DNA of 60,460 bases from an uncultured Fibrobacter sp. (lineage in GTDB: Bacteria; Fibrobacterota; Fibrobacteria; Fibrobacterales; Fibrobacteraceae), in assembly GCA_947165045.1 (NCBI GenBank), contig CAMUYW010000013.1, forward strand, positions 1 through 60,460. The letters run 5' to 3'. Positions 44,766 through 53,553 of the stretch are shown in pieces. The position numbers and the translations under genes are program-made. The notes beneath the pieces were generated by a model. It made no database searches, was not told the DNA's origin, and saw only the letters and a list, made by a program, of their open reading frames with translations. Each line of letters opens with the position of its first letter. Position 1 is the first letter of the stretch.

Positions 44766-47671
44766 TGGCTCCGAAGCTTTTTACTATTGCAATTGCCGGT
44801 AACCCGAACTGCGGTAAAACGGCTCTTTTTAATGCCCTTACGGGTGCTCGCCAGAGTGTTGGTAACTGGCCGGGTGTGACTGTCGAAAAGAAGGAAGGTT
44901 TTTTTGAACTCGGTAACCAGCACATCCGCGTGGTGGACTTGCCGGGTACTTATGCGCTGTTTGCGAATGCGGAAGATGAACGTGCCGCTGTGGACTACTT
45001 GCTCACTCGCGAAGCGGACCTTATTGTCAATATTATTGATGCTTCGAACATTGAACGTAATTTGTTCTTGACGTCGCAACTTGTCGATATGCAGATTCCG
45101 ATGGTGATTGCTGCAAACATGATCGACATTGCGGAAAAGCGCGGTTTGCATTTGGATTTGGATATCCTTGCTGAACGTTTCGGTGTGCCGGTGATTCCGC
45201 TTTCGGCCGTGAACGAAAGAAGTATCACGAACTTCATCAGCGAAATGGCTCACGTTGTCGCTGGCAAGAAGATGACTCCGAAGGCTATCCATTACGGCGA
45301 GAATGTCGAAAATGCCGTGAAGTATTTGGAACCGAAGGTTGAACCGGTTGCAAAGCTTTTGGATACGGATGCCCGCTGGGTTTCGCTCATGTACTTGGGC
45401 AACGAAAAGAGCTATTCGGACAAGTTTGCAGAAGCCAAGGTCCAAATCAACAAGGCCGAAGTGACCAAGATGCTGAACGAAGAAAGCGAATTTGCAATGG
45501 CAGATGCGCGTTACAGCTTGGCTCACGAAATTGCAGGCAAGACGATTCTTTCGAACCGTTCTAAGAGAACCTGGTCCGATAAGCTCGATTCCGTTTTGCT
45601 CAACCGTTTCGCTTCGCTCCCGATTTTCCTCTTGGTGATGTACCTGGTATTCTGGGTGGCCGTCACGATCGGTTCTGCGTTTATTGATTTCTTTGATACC
45701 CTGTTCGGTGCGATTTTCGTGGATGGCCTTGGCTACTTGCTTACGGATGTGCTCCATGCGCCTGGCTTTGTGTCTGCAATTCTCGCCGATGGTATTGGCG
45801 CCGGTATCCAGACGGTTTCGACGTTCATCCCGGTTATCTTCTTCATGTTCCTCTGCCTTTCATTCTTGGAAGACTCGGGTTACATGGCGCGTGCGGCTTT
45901 TGTCGCTGACCGCTTTATGAGATTCCTCGGGCTCCCGGGTCGTGCATTCGTGCCGATGATGGTCGGTTTCGGTTGCGGTGTGCCGGGCATTATGGGCTCT
46001 CGCGTGCTCGAATCCAAGCGTGAACGTTTTCTCACGATTTTCCTTGTGCCGTTCATGAGCTGCGGCGCTCGCCTTCCGGTGTATGCGTTGTTTGCTGCGG
46101 CATTCTTTGGAGCCCAGGCTGGGACTGTAGTATTTGCTCTTTACCTTGCGGGTGTTCTCTTTGCGATCGTGTACGGCTTGATTCTTCGCCGCTCCTTGTT
46201 TGTGGGTGAGGCTAGCAACTTTGTGATGGAACTGCCGCCGTACCACTTGCCGAAATTCAAGTCGCTGATGATCCACTCTTGGCTCCGTTTGCGCGACTAC
46301 ATTATCCGTGCCGGTAAGGTGATTACGATTGCTGTTGCCGTTCTCGGCTTCCTCAATAGCTTTGGCTTTGTAGACAAACTCTACACCGAAATCAATGGCG
46401 AAAAGACCGAAATCGTGAAGGCCGAAGAAGGCTACGTGATGGTCCAGGACGAAAAGGAAGTCCCGCTTCCGGAAGGCGTCGTAATTGACGAATCCAAGAT
46501 TAAGACGGAAACGGAATTCACGGCTGGCAATGGCGATTCCGAAAACAGCTTGCTCTCTGCAATTGGTAAAGCGATTACTCCGATTTTTGAACCGTTCGGC
46601 GTTGAATCCAACAACTGGCCTGCTTCTGTATCGTTGTTCACGGGCCTCCTTGCTAAGGAAGCTGTGATTGGAACGATGAACTCCTTGTACTCCATGGCGG
46701 GGCCGGGTGATGCTCCGGCTGCTGCCGAGACCCCGAAGGCTCCCGAAGCTGCAATTGCGGCTCCGGAGAAGCCCGTGGAGGTTGTGGTTGCTGATAGCTC
46801 TGAAACTCGTCATCCTGAACAAAGTGAAGGATCCAGTGAAGTTTCTGCCGCTGTTGACTCTGCTGTCGCGGATAGCGCGGTTGCTGAAGCCGACTCAAAT
46901 AAGGTCGCTGAGCCTGCTGAAGCCCCTGCCGAAGAAAAGATTCTCATTGCTGGCGTGGACGAATGCCCGGCCGAAGAAGAGGAAGAAGGCGGTGCTCCGG
47001 ATATTCTCGGTGCATTCAAGGAAGCCCTTGGCACGATTCCAGAAAATCTGGGTGCCGTTTTTGGAAGGCTTTTGGATCCGCTGGAAACTTCGGGCAAGTT
47101 GAGTGAGCAGGAGTCTGCAGAGCTCAAGAAAGTCACGCTCGATAAGATTCTTGAAGCCAAGGCAATTACTTGTGAAGAATATGCTTCTATCGAGACCTTC
47201 AGTGAAGATGAAGGTGCAGACAAGGCTCGCGAAGAGGTGTTTGCAAAGCTCGCTGTTGCAGGCCTCACCTTGAGCGAAGATGAAATTGGCGCTCTCGAAG
47301 AAGGTGACTTGAGTGAAACGGCTGACATCTATGCCAACCTCCGTTCTTACTTCCACAACCCGGACAAGAATGGAAACCCGGTAGACGGATTTAACTGGCA
47401 GGTGTTTGCATTCTTGATCTTTATCTTGCTCTACGTGCCTTGCCTTGCGGCGATGGGCGTGGTCGTTCGCGAAATTGGTCTTGGTCTTGGTGTGTTGATG
47501 GCTGTGGTCCAGACGGTGCTTGCCTGGGCGGTATCGATACTCCTCTACCAGATTCCGGTGGGCGGCGACAAGTTCTGGATTGTGTGCTCGATCATTGTGC
47601 TTGTGGCGACATTCGTCTTCCTCAAGCTCTTCGGTATGAGTGCAAACAAGAAAGGTCGATTTGAAGATTAA
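44765..47671 (+). CDS. feoB: Ferrous iron transporter FeoB with a large insertion
   Basis: 968 aa, about 200-250 longer than usual. G-protein domain: G1 AGNPNCGKTALFNALTG (11-27), VDLPGTYAL (G3) and NMID (G4). A helical linker is followed by the membrane core (GVPGIMGSRVLESKRERFLT; FMSCGARLPVYALFAAAFFG) with Gate-type repeats. Between NSLYSMAGPG (about residue 640) and FNWQVFAFLIFILL (about 877) lies an acidic Ala/Glu-rich insertion that contains an in-frame dispersed repeat (see the feature at 46809). It imports Fe2+ across the inner membrane. The insertion should be a soluble loop of unknown use. Confidence 0.93.
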   Translation: MAPKLFTIAIAGNPNCGKTALFNALTGARQSVGNWPGVTVEKKEGFFELGNQHIRVVDLPGTYALFANAEDERAAVDYLLTREADLIVNIIDASNIERNLFLTSQLVDMQIPMVIAANMIDIAEKRGLHLDLDILAERFGVPVIPLSAVNERSITNFISEMAHVVAGKKMTPKAIHYGENVENAVKYLEPKVEPVAKLLDTDARWVSLMYLGNEKSYSDKFAEAKVQINKAEVTKMLNEESEFAMADARYSLAHEIAGKTILSNRSKRTWSDKLDSVLLNRFASLPIFLLVMYLVFWVAVTIGSAFIDFFDTLFGAIFVDGLGYLLTDVLHAPGFVSAILADGIGAGIQTVSTFIPVIFFMFLCLSFLEDSGYMARAAFVADRFMRFLGLPGRAFVPMMVGFGCGVPGIMGSRVLESKRERFLTIFLVPFMSCGARLPVYALFAAAFFGAQAGTVVFALYLAGVLFAIVYGLILRRSLFVGEASNFVMELPPYHLPKFKSLMIHSWLRLRDYIIRAGKVITIAVAVLGFLNSFGFVDKLYTEINGEKTEIVKAEEGYVMVQDEKEVPLPEGVVIDESKIKTETEFTAGNGDSENSLLSAIGKAITPIFEPFGVESNNWPASVSLFTGLLAKEAVIGTMNSLYSMAGPGDAPAAAETPKAPEAAIAAPEKPVEVVVADSSETRHPEQSEGSSEVSAAVDSAVADSAVAEADSNKVAEPAEAPAEEKILIAGVDECPAEEEEEGGAPDILGAFKEALGTIPENLGAVFGRLLDPLETSGKLSEQESAELKKVTLDKILEAKAITCEEYASIETFSEDEGADKAREEVFAKLAVAGLTLSEDEIGALEEGDLSETADIYANLRSYFHNPDKNGNPVDGFNWQVFAFLIFILLYVPCLAAMGVVVREIGLGLGVLMAVVQTVLAWAVSILLYQIPVGGDKFWIVCSIIVLVATFVFLKLFGMSANKKGRFED
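46809..46834 (+). repeat. Dispersed GTCATCC...GGATCC element inside feoB
   Basis: GTCATCCTGAACAAAGTGAA then GGATCC, read in frame as RHPEQSEGSS in the FeoB insertion. Similar elements elsewhere in the window are intergenic. Confidence 0.7.
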
Positions 47672-47705
47672 AATCTAAAGTCCAGTTTCATTTGAGTCAA
47701 GAACC

Positions 47706-47743
47706 ATTAAGGGCCGGTCGGCCAAAAGCCATCGGCCCTTAAT
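47706..47743 (+). terminator. Long inverted repeat after feoB
   Basis: ATTAAGGGCCG (47706-47716) pairs with CGGCCCTTAAT (47733-47743). It follows the feoB stop by 35 bases and probably ends the iron operon. No strong T-run follows. It also lies about 95 bases before the sigma-54 promoter, where an activator site would be expected, so it could be an enhancer instead. Confidence 0.55.
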
Positions 47744-47837
47744 TAAACCTTTTAAGTTAGATTAAACTAATAAAGATAGAGCAGGCTAAAATGATTGAAT
47801 CAAATGAAGAACAGGAATGGATTGAACTGATAAAAAC

Positions 47838-47854
47838 TTGGCACGCTCTTTGCT
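47838..47854 (+). promoter_or_regulatory. Sigma-54 promoter of the porin gene
   Basis: TTGGCACG-CTCT-TTGCT matches the -24/-12 consensus TGGCACG-N4-TTGCW exactly: GG at 47840-47841 and GC at 47852-47853. Transcription would start near 47865, giving a leader of about 95 bases. A 34-codon frame at 47791-47895 overlaps this promoter and is not called. Confidence 0.8.
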
Positions 47855-47887
47855 TAAAACATAGCGAAAAGGGCAAAAAGCCAAGGA

Positions 47888-47931
47888 TTTTGTAACACAA
47901 AATGTAAAAGTCTAGACGGGGTGTTACAAAA
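47888..47931. promoter_or_regulatory. Leader stem of the porin mRNA
   Basis: TTTTGTAACAC (47888-47898) pairs with GTGTTACAAAA (47921-47931), eleven perfect pairs, 29 bases before the porin ATG. It may stabilise or regulate the leader. Confidence 0.5.
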
Positions 47932-47960
47932 AAATAAAAAACCGTCATAGGAGAGACAAA

Positions 47961-49082
47961 ATGAAGACTCGTTTAACTTCTAATCTGTTGTTCGGCCTTG
48001 CTGCCGTTTCTATTCTTGCTGTCCCCGCTCTCGCTGATGAAGCCGCCGGTGCGGCGCCTGCTGCAAGCGGCCCGGAAGTCAAGTTCTCTGGCGAAGTGGA
48101 ATTTGACGCATACACTGGCGATGTGATTAATGATGATGTTCAGAATCATAGCTATGCATCGACTTTTGACTTGAATGTTGATGTGAAGTTTAACGAAAAA
48201 TGGTCTGCATCCGTGCAGCTTGAAGCCGATGGCGAGACGACTGATCCGACCGCTATCTACAATGGAGCTTTTGTCCAGTACACGCATAGCGACAAGTTTG
48301 CCGTGAAGTTTGGCGACTTGACATTCTCGGAAGGCGCTTTCCTCAACTATTACGGCTATGACGATCCGGCAGACAATGCGGCGGGTATGGCAGAACATGA
48401 TATTCGAGGAGTAGAAATTGACTATAGTGGCCTTGTTTTTGGCATCGGCTTTGGTCGCGGTGACAACGATAACGCAGTTTGTGTGGAAGATGAATGCGTT
48501 GGTGTTGCCTATGACCTCCACCTCGCTTATGAACTTGGCCTTGGCGAACATGTGTTGCGTCCGTTTGTGGATTACAAGTCCTATCAGGAAGCTAAGCACA
48601 ATGAGCTGCATGCCGGTCTTGATGCTAACCTGAAGTTCGATGCATTTGCATTCCACTTTGTTTACGGCTTGCATGTAGATGCACTCAAGGAAGATTATCC
48701 GAAGGCCACGCACGCTTTGCTTGCTGAACCGTCTTTGGATTTGGGCAAATTCAATGTGAAGGCATCTGTGTTCTACGCCGCTATCGACAAGAAGAATCCG
48801 ACCGTTCACGGTGAAGAAATTCCGGAATACTTCTTTGTCTATGGCGAACCGGGCGTAAAGATTAACGATGCTATTGCTCTTGGACTCCCGCTTGAATACC
48901 ACACGAATACGCTGAAAAAGTCTGATGATACTTCTACGTTTGACGTAGGTCTTCGCGCTTATGCAACTCCGGTTGAAGGCTTGGAAATCACGGGCTTTGC
49001 AATGTTCGATATTCCAGTCGGCGATGACGCTGGTGACGATACGGGTCTCAAGTTCGGTCTCGAAACAGTGTTCGCTTTCTAA
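47961..49082 (+). CDS. Outer-membrane porin-like protein
   Basis: 373 aa. Signal peptide MKTRLTSNLLFGLAAVSILA followed by VPALA, then a short Ala/Pro stretch and alternating beta strands with acidic loops. It ends GLKFGLETVFAF, with the C-terminal Phe typical of outer-membrane barrels. TAGGAGAG lies before the ATG. It stands alone behind a near-perfect sigma-54 promoter, so expression should depend on RpoN and an enhancer-binding activator, for example a nutrient or nitrogen signal. The substrate is not evident. Confidence 0.82.
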   Translation: MKTRLTSNLLFGLAAVSILAVPALADEAAGAAPAASGPEVKFSGEVEFDAYTGDVINDDVQNHSYASTFDLNVDVKFNEKWSASVQLEADGETTDPTAIYNGAFVQYTHSDKFAVKFGDLTFSEGAFLNYYGYDDPADNAAGMAEHDIRGVEIDYSGLVFGIGFGRGDNDNAVCVEDECVGVAYDLHLAYELGLGEHVLRPFVDYKSYQEAKHNELHAGLDANLKFDAFAFHFVYGLHVDALKEDYPKATHALLAEPSLDLGKFNVKASVFYAAIDKKNPTVHGEEIPEYFFVYGEPGVKINDAIALGLPLEYHTNTLKKSDDTSTFDVGLRAYATPVEGLEITGFAMFDIPVGDDAGDDTGLKFGLETVFAF

Positions 49083-49117
49083 TAAATTATCACTGAATTT
49101 TTTGCCATAAAATTAAA

Positions 49118-49154
49118 TCCCGCTGCGATGAAAAATCGTTAGCGGGAATTTTTT
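49118..49154 (+). terminator. Terminator after the porin gene
   Basis: TCCCGCT (49118-49124) pairs with AGCGGGA (49141-49147), with inner CGAT/ATCG pairs, followed by ATTTTTTA. The convergent GGDEF gene ends inside it. Confidence 0.8.
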
Positions 49155-50754
49155 ATGCGTTTTCTTCGCGTTCCAATGGCTTGTTTTCCGCAATTTTAAT
49201 AGCACGTTTGTTTTTGTACATGTTATTGTCGGCTTTGTTGAATGTGTCGGCAATAGTCGTTTCTTTTGCTTTTTCTGCAATGCCGATGCCGTATGCGATA
49301 GAAACTTGCTTCCATGGGAATGGCGCGTTCTTGGTGGCATCCATGCTTTCTCTAAGTTGCCTGAGAAGGTTACGATGATCGTTTAAATCTTCTCCGGTTA
49401 GAATTGCAATGAATTCGTCGCCGCCAATTCTAAAGACTGGACTGTGCGAGAAAATTTGGCAAATCATTTTGCACGAATTGATAAGGTAAGCGTTGCCGTT
49501 TTCATGGCCGTATGTGTCGTTGATTTCCTTGAGGTTGTTTGTGTCTAGAACGACAATGCCGTATGCTTCGACTTCGCCATTTTTGATGCGTTCATCAAGT
49601 TCTGTCAAATAGGTGTCGTAAGCCATTTTGTTGCGGATGCCTGTGAGCGAGTCTTGGAAGGCTAGCCCTTGCATTTGCTTCATGTATTGGCTGATGTGGA
49701 ACTTGACTGCAGTGAAGCTCTTGGCAAGATCGCCGATTTCGTCGCTTTGACGGATGTTGAAATCGGCATTCATGTCGCCAGTAATCATTTTTTTAGCTTC
49801 TGCCGTGAGCTTTTTAAGTGGCTTTGTTATGCTCCTTGAGAAGAATATTGAAATGGCTGTTGTGAATGCTAAAAGACCCAGAATGAAAATGATACTTTGT
49901 CTAATATGCTTGTCGCGTTCTTCGTTGATTTCAAGGATTGGTGCGATGGTGACGAGATTCATTCCGTTGATTAGCGGAATTGTCAACTTAATCTGGTTAT
50001 CTTCTGGTTTAAATGTGAGTCCGTTAGGAAGGGTAGGGTGGTAAACGATGAAGCCTTCGCTATCTTCTAAGAACGCAAATCCTGTTTTTAAAAGTTGAAC
50101 TCGCGAAAGTTGCTTGGTCAGTTCATCGAAATCAATGTCTATGCCTGTTACGCCAATTTCTTTGTTATTGGCAAACATTGGAATGACGTAAGAAATGACG
50201 TAGGAATTGATGTTTTTGTTGAAGTAGGGCTGGAGCCATACGGGGTTGCCTGATAAAATGGGCCTGTAATACCAACCGACATGTTCCATATCTGTTGGGC
50301 TGTATTGTGCAATGTTTGTGGGCGTGTGGGACTTGAATAATCCGTCTTTAGCGTTTTTAACGAGAAAAACACCTTCATTTGTGTGGGTGATTTTGGGATT
50401 GAATCTAACGTAGACGCTTTTCGTATTTTCGAGATTGTAAATGGTTGATTGGAGGCGTTCTCTGATGCCTTCGATATTTGTGTGGTAGTTTGTTTCGTTT
50501 GTCAAAAATGTGGAATCCTCGTGTATTTGCGAATGGATCCCTGCGGCAATTGCCATTGTATATTTTTCGTGCGATTCAAACAGGTAATTCAGTTTGGCTG
50601 CTTCGGCGTTTGCTTGGTCCTTCATGTACTGTATGGAATTGTTCTGTGTTGTCTTGCTAATGAATACTGTGCTGAGTATACCTAGCGAGAGCGTTCCGAT
50701 GAGCGTACACGATAAAGAAAGAATTAAAATTTTTGACTGGATTGAAACTTTCAT
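49153..50754 (-). CDS. Membrane-bound diguanylate cyclase (Cache-HAMP-GGDEF), intact
   Basis: 533 aa. Membrane helix at about 8-30, periplasmic Cache-type sensor domain (HVGWYYRPILSGNPVWLQPY; GVTGIDIDFDEL), second helix at about 280-300, HAMP (about 300-355) and GGDEF domain (about 365-520). The active site is intact: DTNNLKEINDTYGHENGN and FRIGGDEFIAIL (about 440-451). The RxxD inhibitory site five residues before GGDEF is absent (SHSP there), so product inhibition by that site is not expected. It makes c-di-GMP in response to a periplasmic ligand. Last gene of the divIVA-yggU-GGDEF-GGDEF run; three bases separate it from its paralogue. Confidence 0.9.
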   Translation of the reverse strand: MKVSIQSKILILSLSCTLIGTLSLGILSTVFISKTTQNNSIQYMKDQANAEAAKLNYLFESHEKYTMAIAAGIHSQIHEDSTFLTNETNYHTNIEGIRERLQSTIYNLENTKSVYVRFNPKITHTNEGVFLVKNAKDGLFKSHTPTNIAQYSPTDMEHVGWYYRPILSGNPVWLQPYFNKNINSYVISYVIPMFANNKEIGVTGIDIDFDELTKQLSRVQLLKTGFAFLEDSEGFIVYHPTLPNGLTFKPEDNQIKLTIPLINGMNLVTIAPILEINEERDKHIRQSIIFILGLLAFTTAISIFFSRSITKPLKKLTAEAKKMITGDMNADFNIRQSDEIGDLAKSFTAVKFHISQYMKQMQGLAFQDSLTGIRNKMAYDTYLTELDERIKNGEVEAYGIVVLDTNNLKEINDTYGHENGNAYLINSCKMICQIFSHSPVFRIGGDEFIAILTGEDLNDHRNLLRQLRESMDATKNAPFPWKQVSIAYGIGIAEKAKETTIADTFNKADNNMYKNKRAIKIAENKPLEREENA

Positions 50755-50757
50755 AGC

Positions 50758-52329
50758 TTACTCGGTTTCTTTGCGGTCTCTTAGCATGTCGTTTTCGGCG
50801 ATGAGTAGTTGTTCAGACAGCGATGATGATTGTGCGTTCTTGCAAATGGCCGTACCGAAGGAAAGGAATATTCTTTCCCACGGAGTGTCTGCGTGAATTG
50901 TGTTCTTGACGCTTTCTTTTAATTTTTCTTGGAGTTCTTTGAGATTCTCCAAATCATTGTTCATGAGAATGACAACGAATTCGTCATCGTTAGCCCTAAA
51001 TACTGGACTGTGGTCGAACGTGGTGCAAATGAGCTTGCTTGCTTTTTGCAAAAGAATAATTGATTTGGAATTTCCAAATTTGTTTCGGACCCTGAAAAAG
51101 TTGTCGATGCTCACAACGAGAACGCCGTAGGATTCAATTTCACCAGAGATGGACTTTATGTTAAATTCGTTGATGTAGTGATCGAGCGAATTCTTGTTGC
51201 GGACATTCGTGACTGGGTCTTTGAATGCGAGCCCTTTCATTTGTCCCATTGTTTCTGCAATGCGTATTTTAGCGTTGACGAAACTTTTGGCCAGATCGCC
51301 GATTTCATCGTTTCTTTTTATGTTTAAGTTGATCCCCATTTTCCCATCGATAAATCTGTTGGCGTAATCAGTGAGGAGCCTGAGCGATTTCGTAATGGTG
51401 CTTGCAAAAATCAACGATGCTAAAATGAATGCCACTAAAATCAACATCGTGATGAGAATTAAGTTCTTGATGAGATTGTCGCGATTTGCTGAAATGGAAG
51501 ATTTGGGAATGACGAAAGTCAAATCCATTCCGTTCGTAAGTTTGTTGTGAATGAGCAGGTTGTTGTCGGGCAGTGTAAATGAGTGACCTTTGGGAATACT
51601 TGGATGAAAGAGGATGTTTCCGTATCGGTCTGTGAGGAATGCGTAGTCTTTGTCGAAGATGCGGATCGAAGCTATTTCTCGAGTGATGTAATCGAAGTCA
51701 ATATCAACGCCCACGACGCCGATAGCCTTATCGAACTTGAAAATCGGAATGACATACGAAATCATGTAGATGCCGATATTCTTGTTTTGGTACGGCTGCA
51801 TCCATGTAGGTCTTTTCGTGTTGATTGGCGTGTAGTACCAACCGACATGTTCAATATCATCGGGGCTGTACTTCGAAAAGTCTGTAGGCTCGGTAAAGCG
51901 GAGCTTGTGATCCGTCGAAGTCATTGCCATGAAAACGCCCGAGGTTGGCGGTGTAAATTCGGGATTGAATCGCAAGTAAGCTGCGACCGCTTTTTCTGTG
52001 TTTCCAATGGTCAGGCGGATGAGCTCTCGGCTTTTCTCGGTGATTTGTTCGAGTTGCTTCTCGTCAGTTAATTGCCCGAGGCTGTCAAGCATTCCGGTGA
52101 TTGCAATTTCGAGCGTGTTGACATACTGCTCGATGCTCTTTAGCCGGTTGTTTATTTTGATAGTCTCAATATTTGTTAGACTGTGTAAATTTTTTTCTGT
52201 GCCCTCGTAAACAATCTTGTCTGTAGTGTGCAGGCAAAGACCGCCAAATGCGAGTGCACAAAGGATTAATCCTGCGAGTGCGAGGAGTAAAATCTTAGTC
52301 TGGATCGTGGCTCTTAACTGATGTTTCAT
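50758..52329 (-). CDS. Cache-HAMP-GGDEF protein with a degenerate active site
   Basis: 523 aa, paralogous over its length to the next gene: helix (about 12-34), Cache domain (HVGWYYTPINTKRPTWMQPY; GVVGVDIDFDYI), helix, HAMP, GGDEF-like domain. The motif reads FRANDDEFVVIL, so both Gly of GGDEF are lost. The metal/substrate loop is altered too (SIDNFFRVRNKFGNSKS, without the usual GH..GD). It is therefore probably catalytically dead and may bind nucleotide, or pair with the intact paralogue as a sensor subunit. It starts one base after the YggU-family stop. Confidence 0.87.
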   Translation of the reverse strand: MKHQLRATIQTKILLLALAGLILCALAFGGLCLHTTDKIVYEGTEKNLHSLTNIETIKINNRLKSIEQYVNTLEIAITGMLDSLGQLTDEKQLEQITEKSRELIRLTIGNTEKAVAAYLRFNPEFTPPTSGVFMAMTSTDHKLRFTEPTDFSKYSPDDIEHVGWYYTPINTKRPTWMQPYQNKNIGIYMISYVIPIFKFDKAIGVVGVDIDFDYITREIASIRIFDKDYAFLTDRYGNILFHPSIPKGHSFTLPDNNLLIHNKLTNGMDLTFVIPKSSISANRDNLIKNLILITMLILVAFILASLIFASTITKSLRLLTDYANRFIDGKMGINLNIKRNDEIGDLAKSFVNAKIRIAETMGQMKGLAFKDPVTNVRNKNSLDHYINEFNIKSISGEIESYGVLVVSIDNFFRVRNKFGNSKSIILLQKASKLICTTFDHSPVFRANDDEFVVILMNNDLENLKELQEKLKESVKNTIHADTPWERIFLSFGTAICKNAQSSSLSEQLLIAENDMLRDRKETE

Positions 52330-52330
52330 C

Positions 52331-52555
52331 TCATATTCCCGATATTTCGATGACTTTTTTGTTGTTTGTCGATCCCATTACCACCGAAACGTCGCGCTTG
52401 TGTACGTGAAAGTGTTCTGCGATGAGCTTACAAATGGCCTCGTTTGCGGCGCCGTCGACGGGCGGTGCCTTGACTTCGACCTTGTAGCTTCCGTCAGGAA
52501 GTTCTGTTACACTTTCGCGTTTGCTGCGTGCATGAACTTTGATATTTATTTTCAT
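52331..52555 (-). CDS. YggU/DUF167 family protein
   Basis: 74 aa, usual size. The family pattern is clear: INIKVHARSKRESVTELPDG, VKAPPVDGAANEAICKLIAE, and DVSVVMGSTNNKKVIEISG. Function is unknown in general. It lies four bases after a DivIVA gene, an arrangement seen widely near cell-division genes, and is followed by the GGDEF pair. Confidence 0.9.
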   Translation of the reverse strand: MKINIKVHARSKRESVTELPDGSYKVEVKAPPVDGAANEAICKLIAEHFHVHKRDVSVVMGSTNNKKVIEISGI

Positions 52556-52559
52556 GGCG

Positions 52560-53075
52560 CTATGTGAGTGCGTTTCCGCCGTTTTGCATCATGACCGGCG
52601 CTTCGAATTCTGCACGTGCCTGTTGGTCGTTTTCCATTGCCGAAAGGAGCTCGTCTTGGCTGTGAATAAGCGCGCGGCAGCGGATGAAGTAGTTTGTACG
52701 GAGCTGGCGAAGCTGCTCGATTTCTGTACGCAAGTTTTCGCTCTCGCGCTTGATGCTTTCGACTTCGCGCATGGCGCGGGCTTTGGCTTCGGCGATGATG
52801 ATCTCGGCTTCTTTCTCTGCGGAGGCCTTCACTTCGTTAATCGTGCGCTGCATGGTGACTACGGCATCTTGAATCGTCTTTTCGATTTGGCGATAGTAGT
52901 TCACGCGTTCTTCGGCGACCTTCAGGCGTTCCGTTAAGTTCGTGCGATCGCGGAACATGTTTTCGAACGCGGTTGCGGTTGTCTCCAGAAAAGCTTTCAC
53001 TTCTTCCGGATCGTACCCCTTAAAAGATTTTTTGTGAAATGTCTGGTTTCTGATATCGAGCGGTGTAAGTTCCAT
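52560..53075 (-). CDS. DivIVA-domain protein
   Basis: 171 aa. The DivIVA N-terminal motif is LTPLDIRNQTFHKKSFKGYD followed by PEEVKAFLE, then a long coiled coil at about 35-150. AAGGA lies five bases before the ATG. DivIVA proteins bind curved membrane and recruit partners; in Gram-negative bacteria their exact role is less clear. First gene of the run yggU-GGDEF-GGDEF. It diverges from rpmH over a 308-base gap. Confidence 0.88.
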   Translation of the reverse strand: MELTPLDIRNQTFHKKSFKGYDPEEVKAFLETTATAFENMFRDRTNLTERLKVAEERVNYYRQIEKTIQDAVVTMQRTINEVKASAEKEAEIIIAEAKARAMREVESIKRESENLRTEIEQLRQLRTNYFIRCRALIHSQDELLSAMENDQQARAEFEAPVMMQNGGNALT

Positions 53076-53156
53076 AAAATCCTTCTATTGCTCCATTATA
53101 TATGTTAAAGATATAAAAAGGATTTGGAATGTAAGGATGACGTAATGTATGGAAGT

Positions 53157-53190
53157 GTCATTCTGAGGCTCGAAGGACCGAAGAATCCAG
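53157..53190 (+). repeat. Dispersed GTCATTCTGAG...GAATCC element
   Basis: GTCATTCTGAGGCTCGAAGG then ACCGAAGAATCCAG. It lies in the 308-base gap between divIVA and rpmH, which otherwise holds only promoters. Confidence 0.65.
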
Positions 53191-53315
53191 CGACGTTTTG
53201 AAAGTGGCAAATTTTAACTGTTTATAGGATGTTGATAGAATGTGGTGAAGTTGAATGGTTTTTGTTTGGGTCCCGTTTGAGGTGTTTTTTTACCCTTTAG
53301 CAGAGATGTAACCCC

Positions 53316-53343
53316 TTGATAAATACTAACATTTTACTAAATT
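53316..53343 (+). promoter_or_regulatory. Putative rpmH promoter
   Basis: TTGATA, 16-base spacer, TAAATT, 40 bases before rpmH. No DnaA boxes are recognised in this gap. Confidence 0.4.
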
Positions 53344-53383
53344 TGAGTCTCAAAAAATTCTGTTTTCATAGAAAGGTTTTATC

Positions 53384-53539
53384 ATGAAAAGAACATTCCA
53401 GCCTCACAATCGTAAGCGCGTTAACAAGCACGGTTTCATGGCCCGTATGGAAGACCGTTGGGGTCGTGCAGTTTTGAGCCGTCGCCGTGCTAAGGGCCGT
53501 AAGGTCCTCACCGTTAGCGACGAAATCTATAAGAAGTAA
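53384..53539 (+). CDS. rpmH: 50S ribosomal protein L34
   Basis: 51 aa. [20 protein letters not shown], then [19 protein letters not shown], is an unmistakable L34. AAAGG lies about eight bases before the ATG. It heads the conserved cluster rpmH-rnpA-yidD-yidC, which is often near the replication origin. It is a small, basic protein of the large ribosomal subunit. Confidence 0.96.
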   Translation: MKRTFQPHNRKRVNKHGFMARMEDRWGRAVLSRRRAKGRKVLTVSDEIYKK

Positions 53540-53553
53540 GTCGGGGCTGGCTT

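Noticed and set aside
47791..47895. 34-codon frame before the porin
   Set aside because: It contains the sigma-54 promoter core and has no good ribosome-binding site; the promoter explains the sequence.
53076..53383. Replication origin near rpmH
   Set aside because: The rpmH-yidC cluster is often near oriC, but no DnaA boxes, dnaA or dnaN are seen here.
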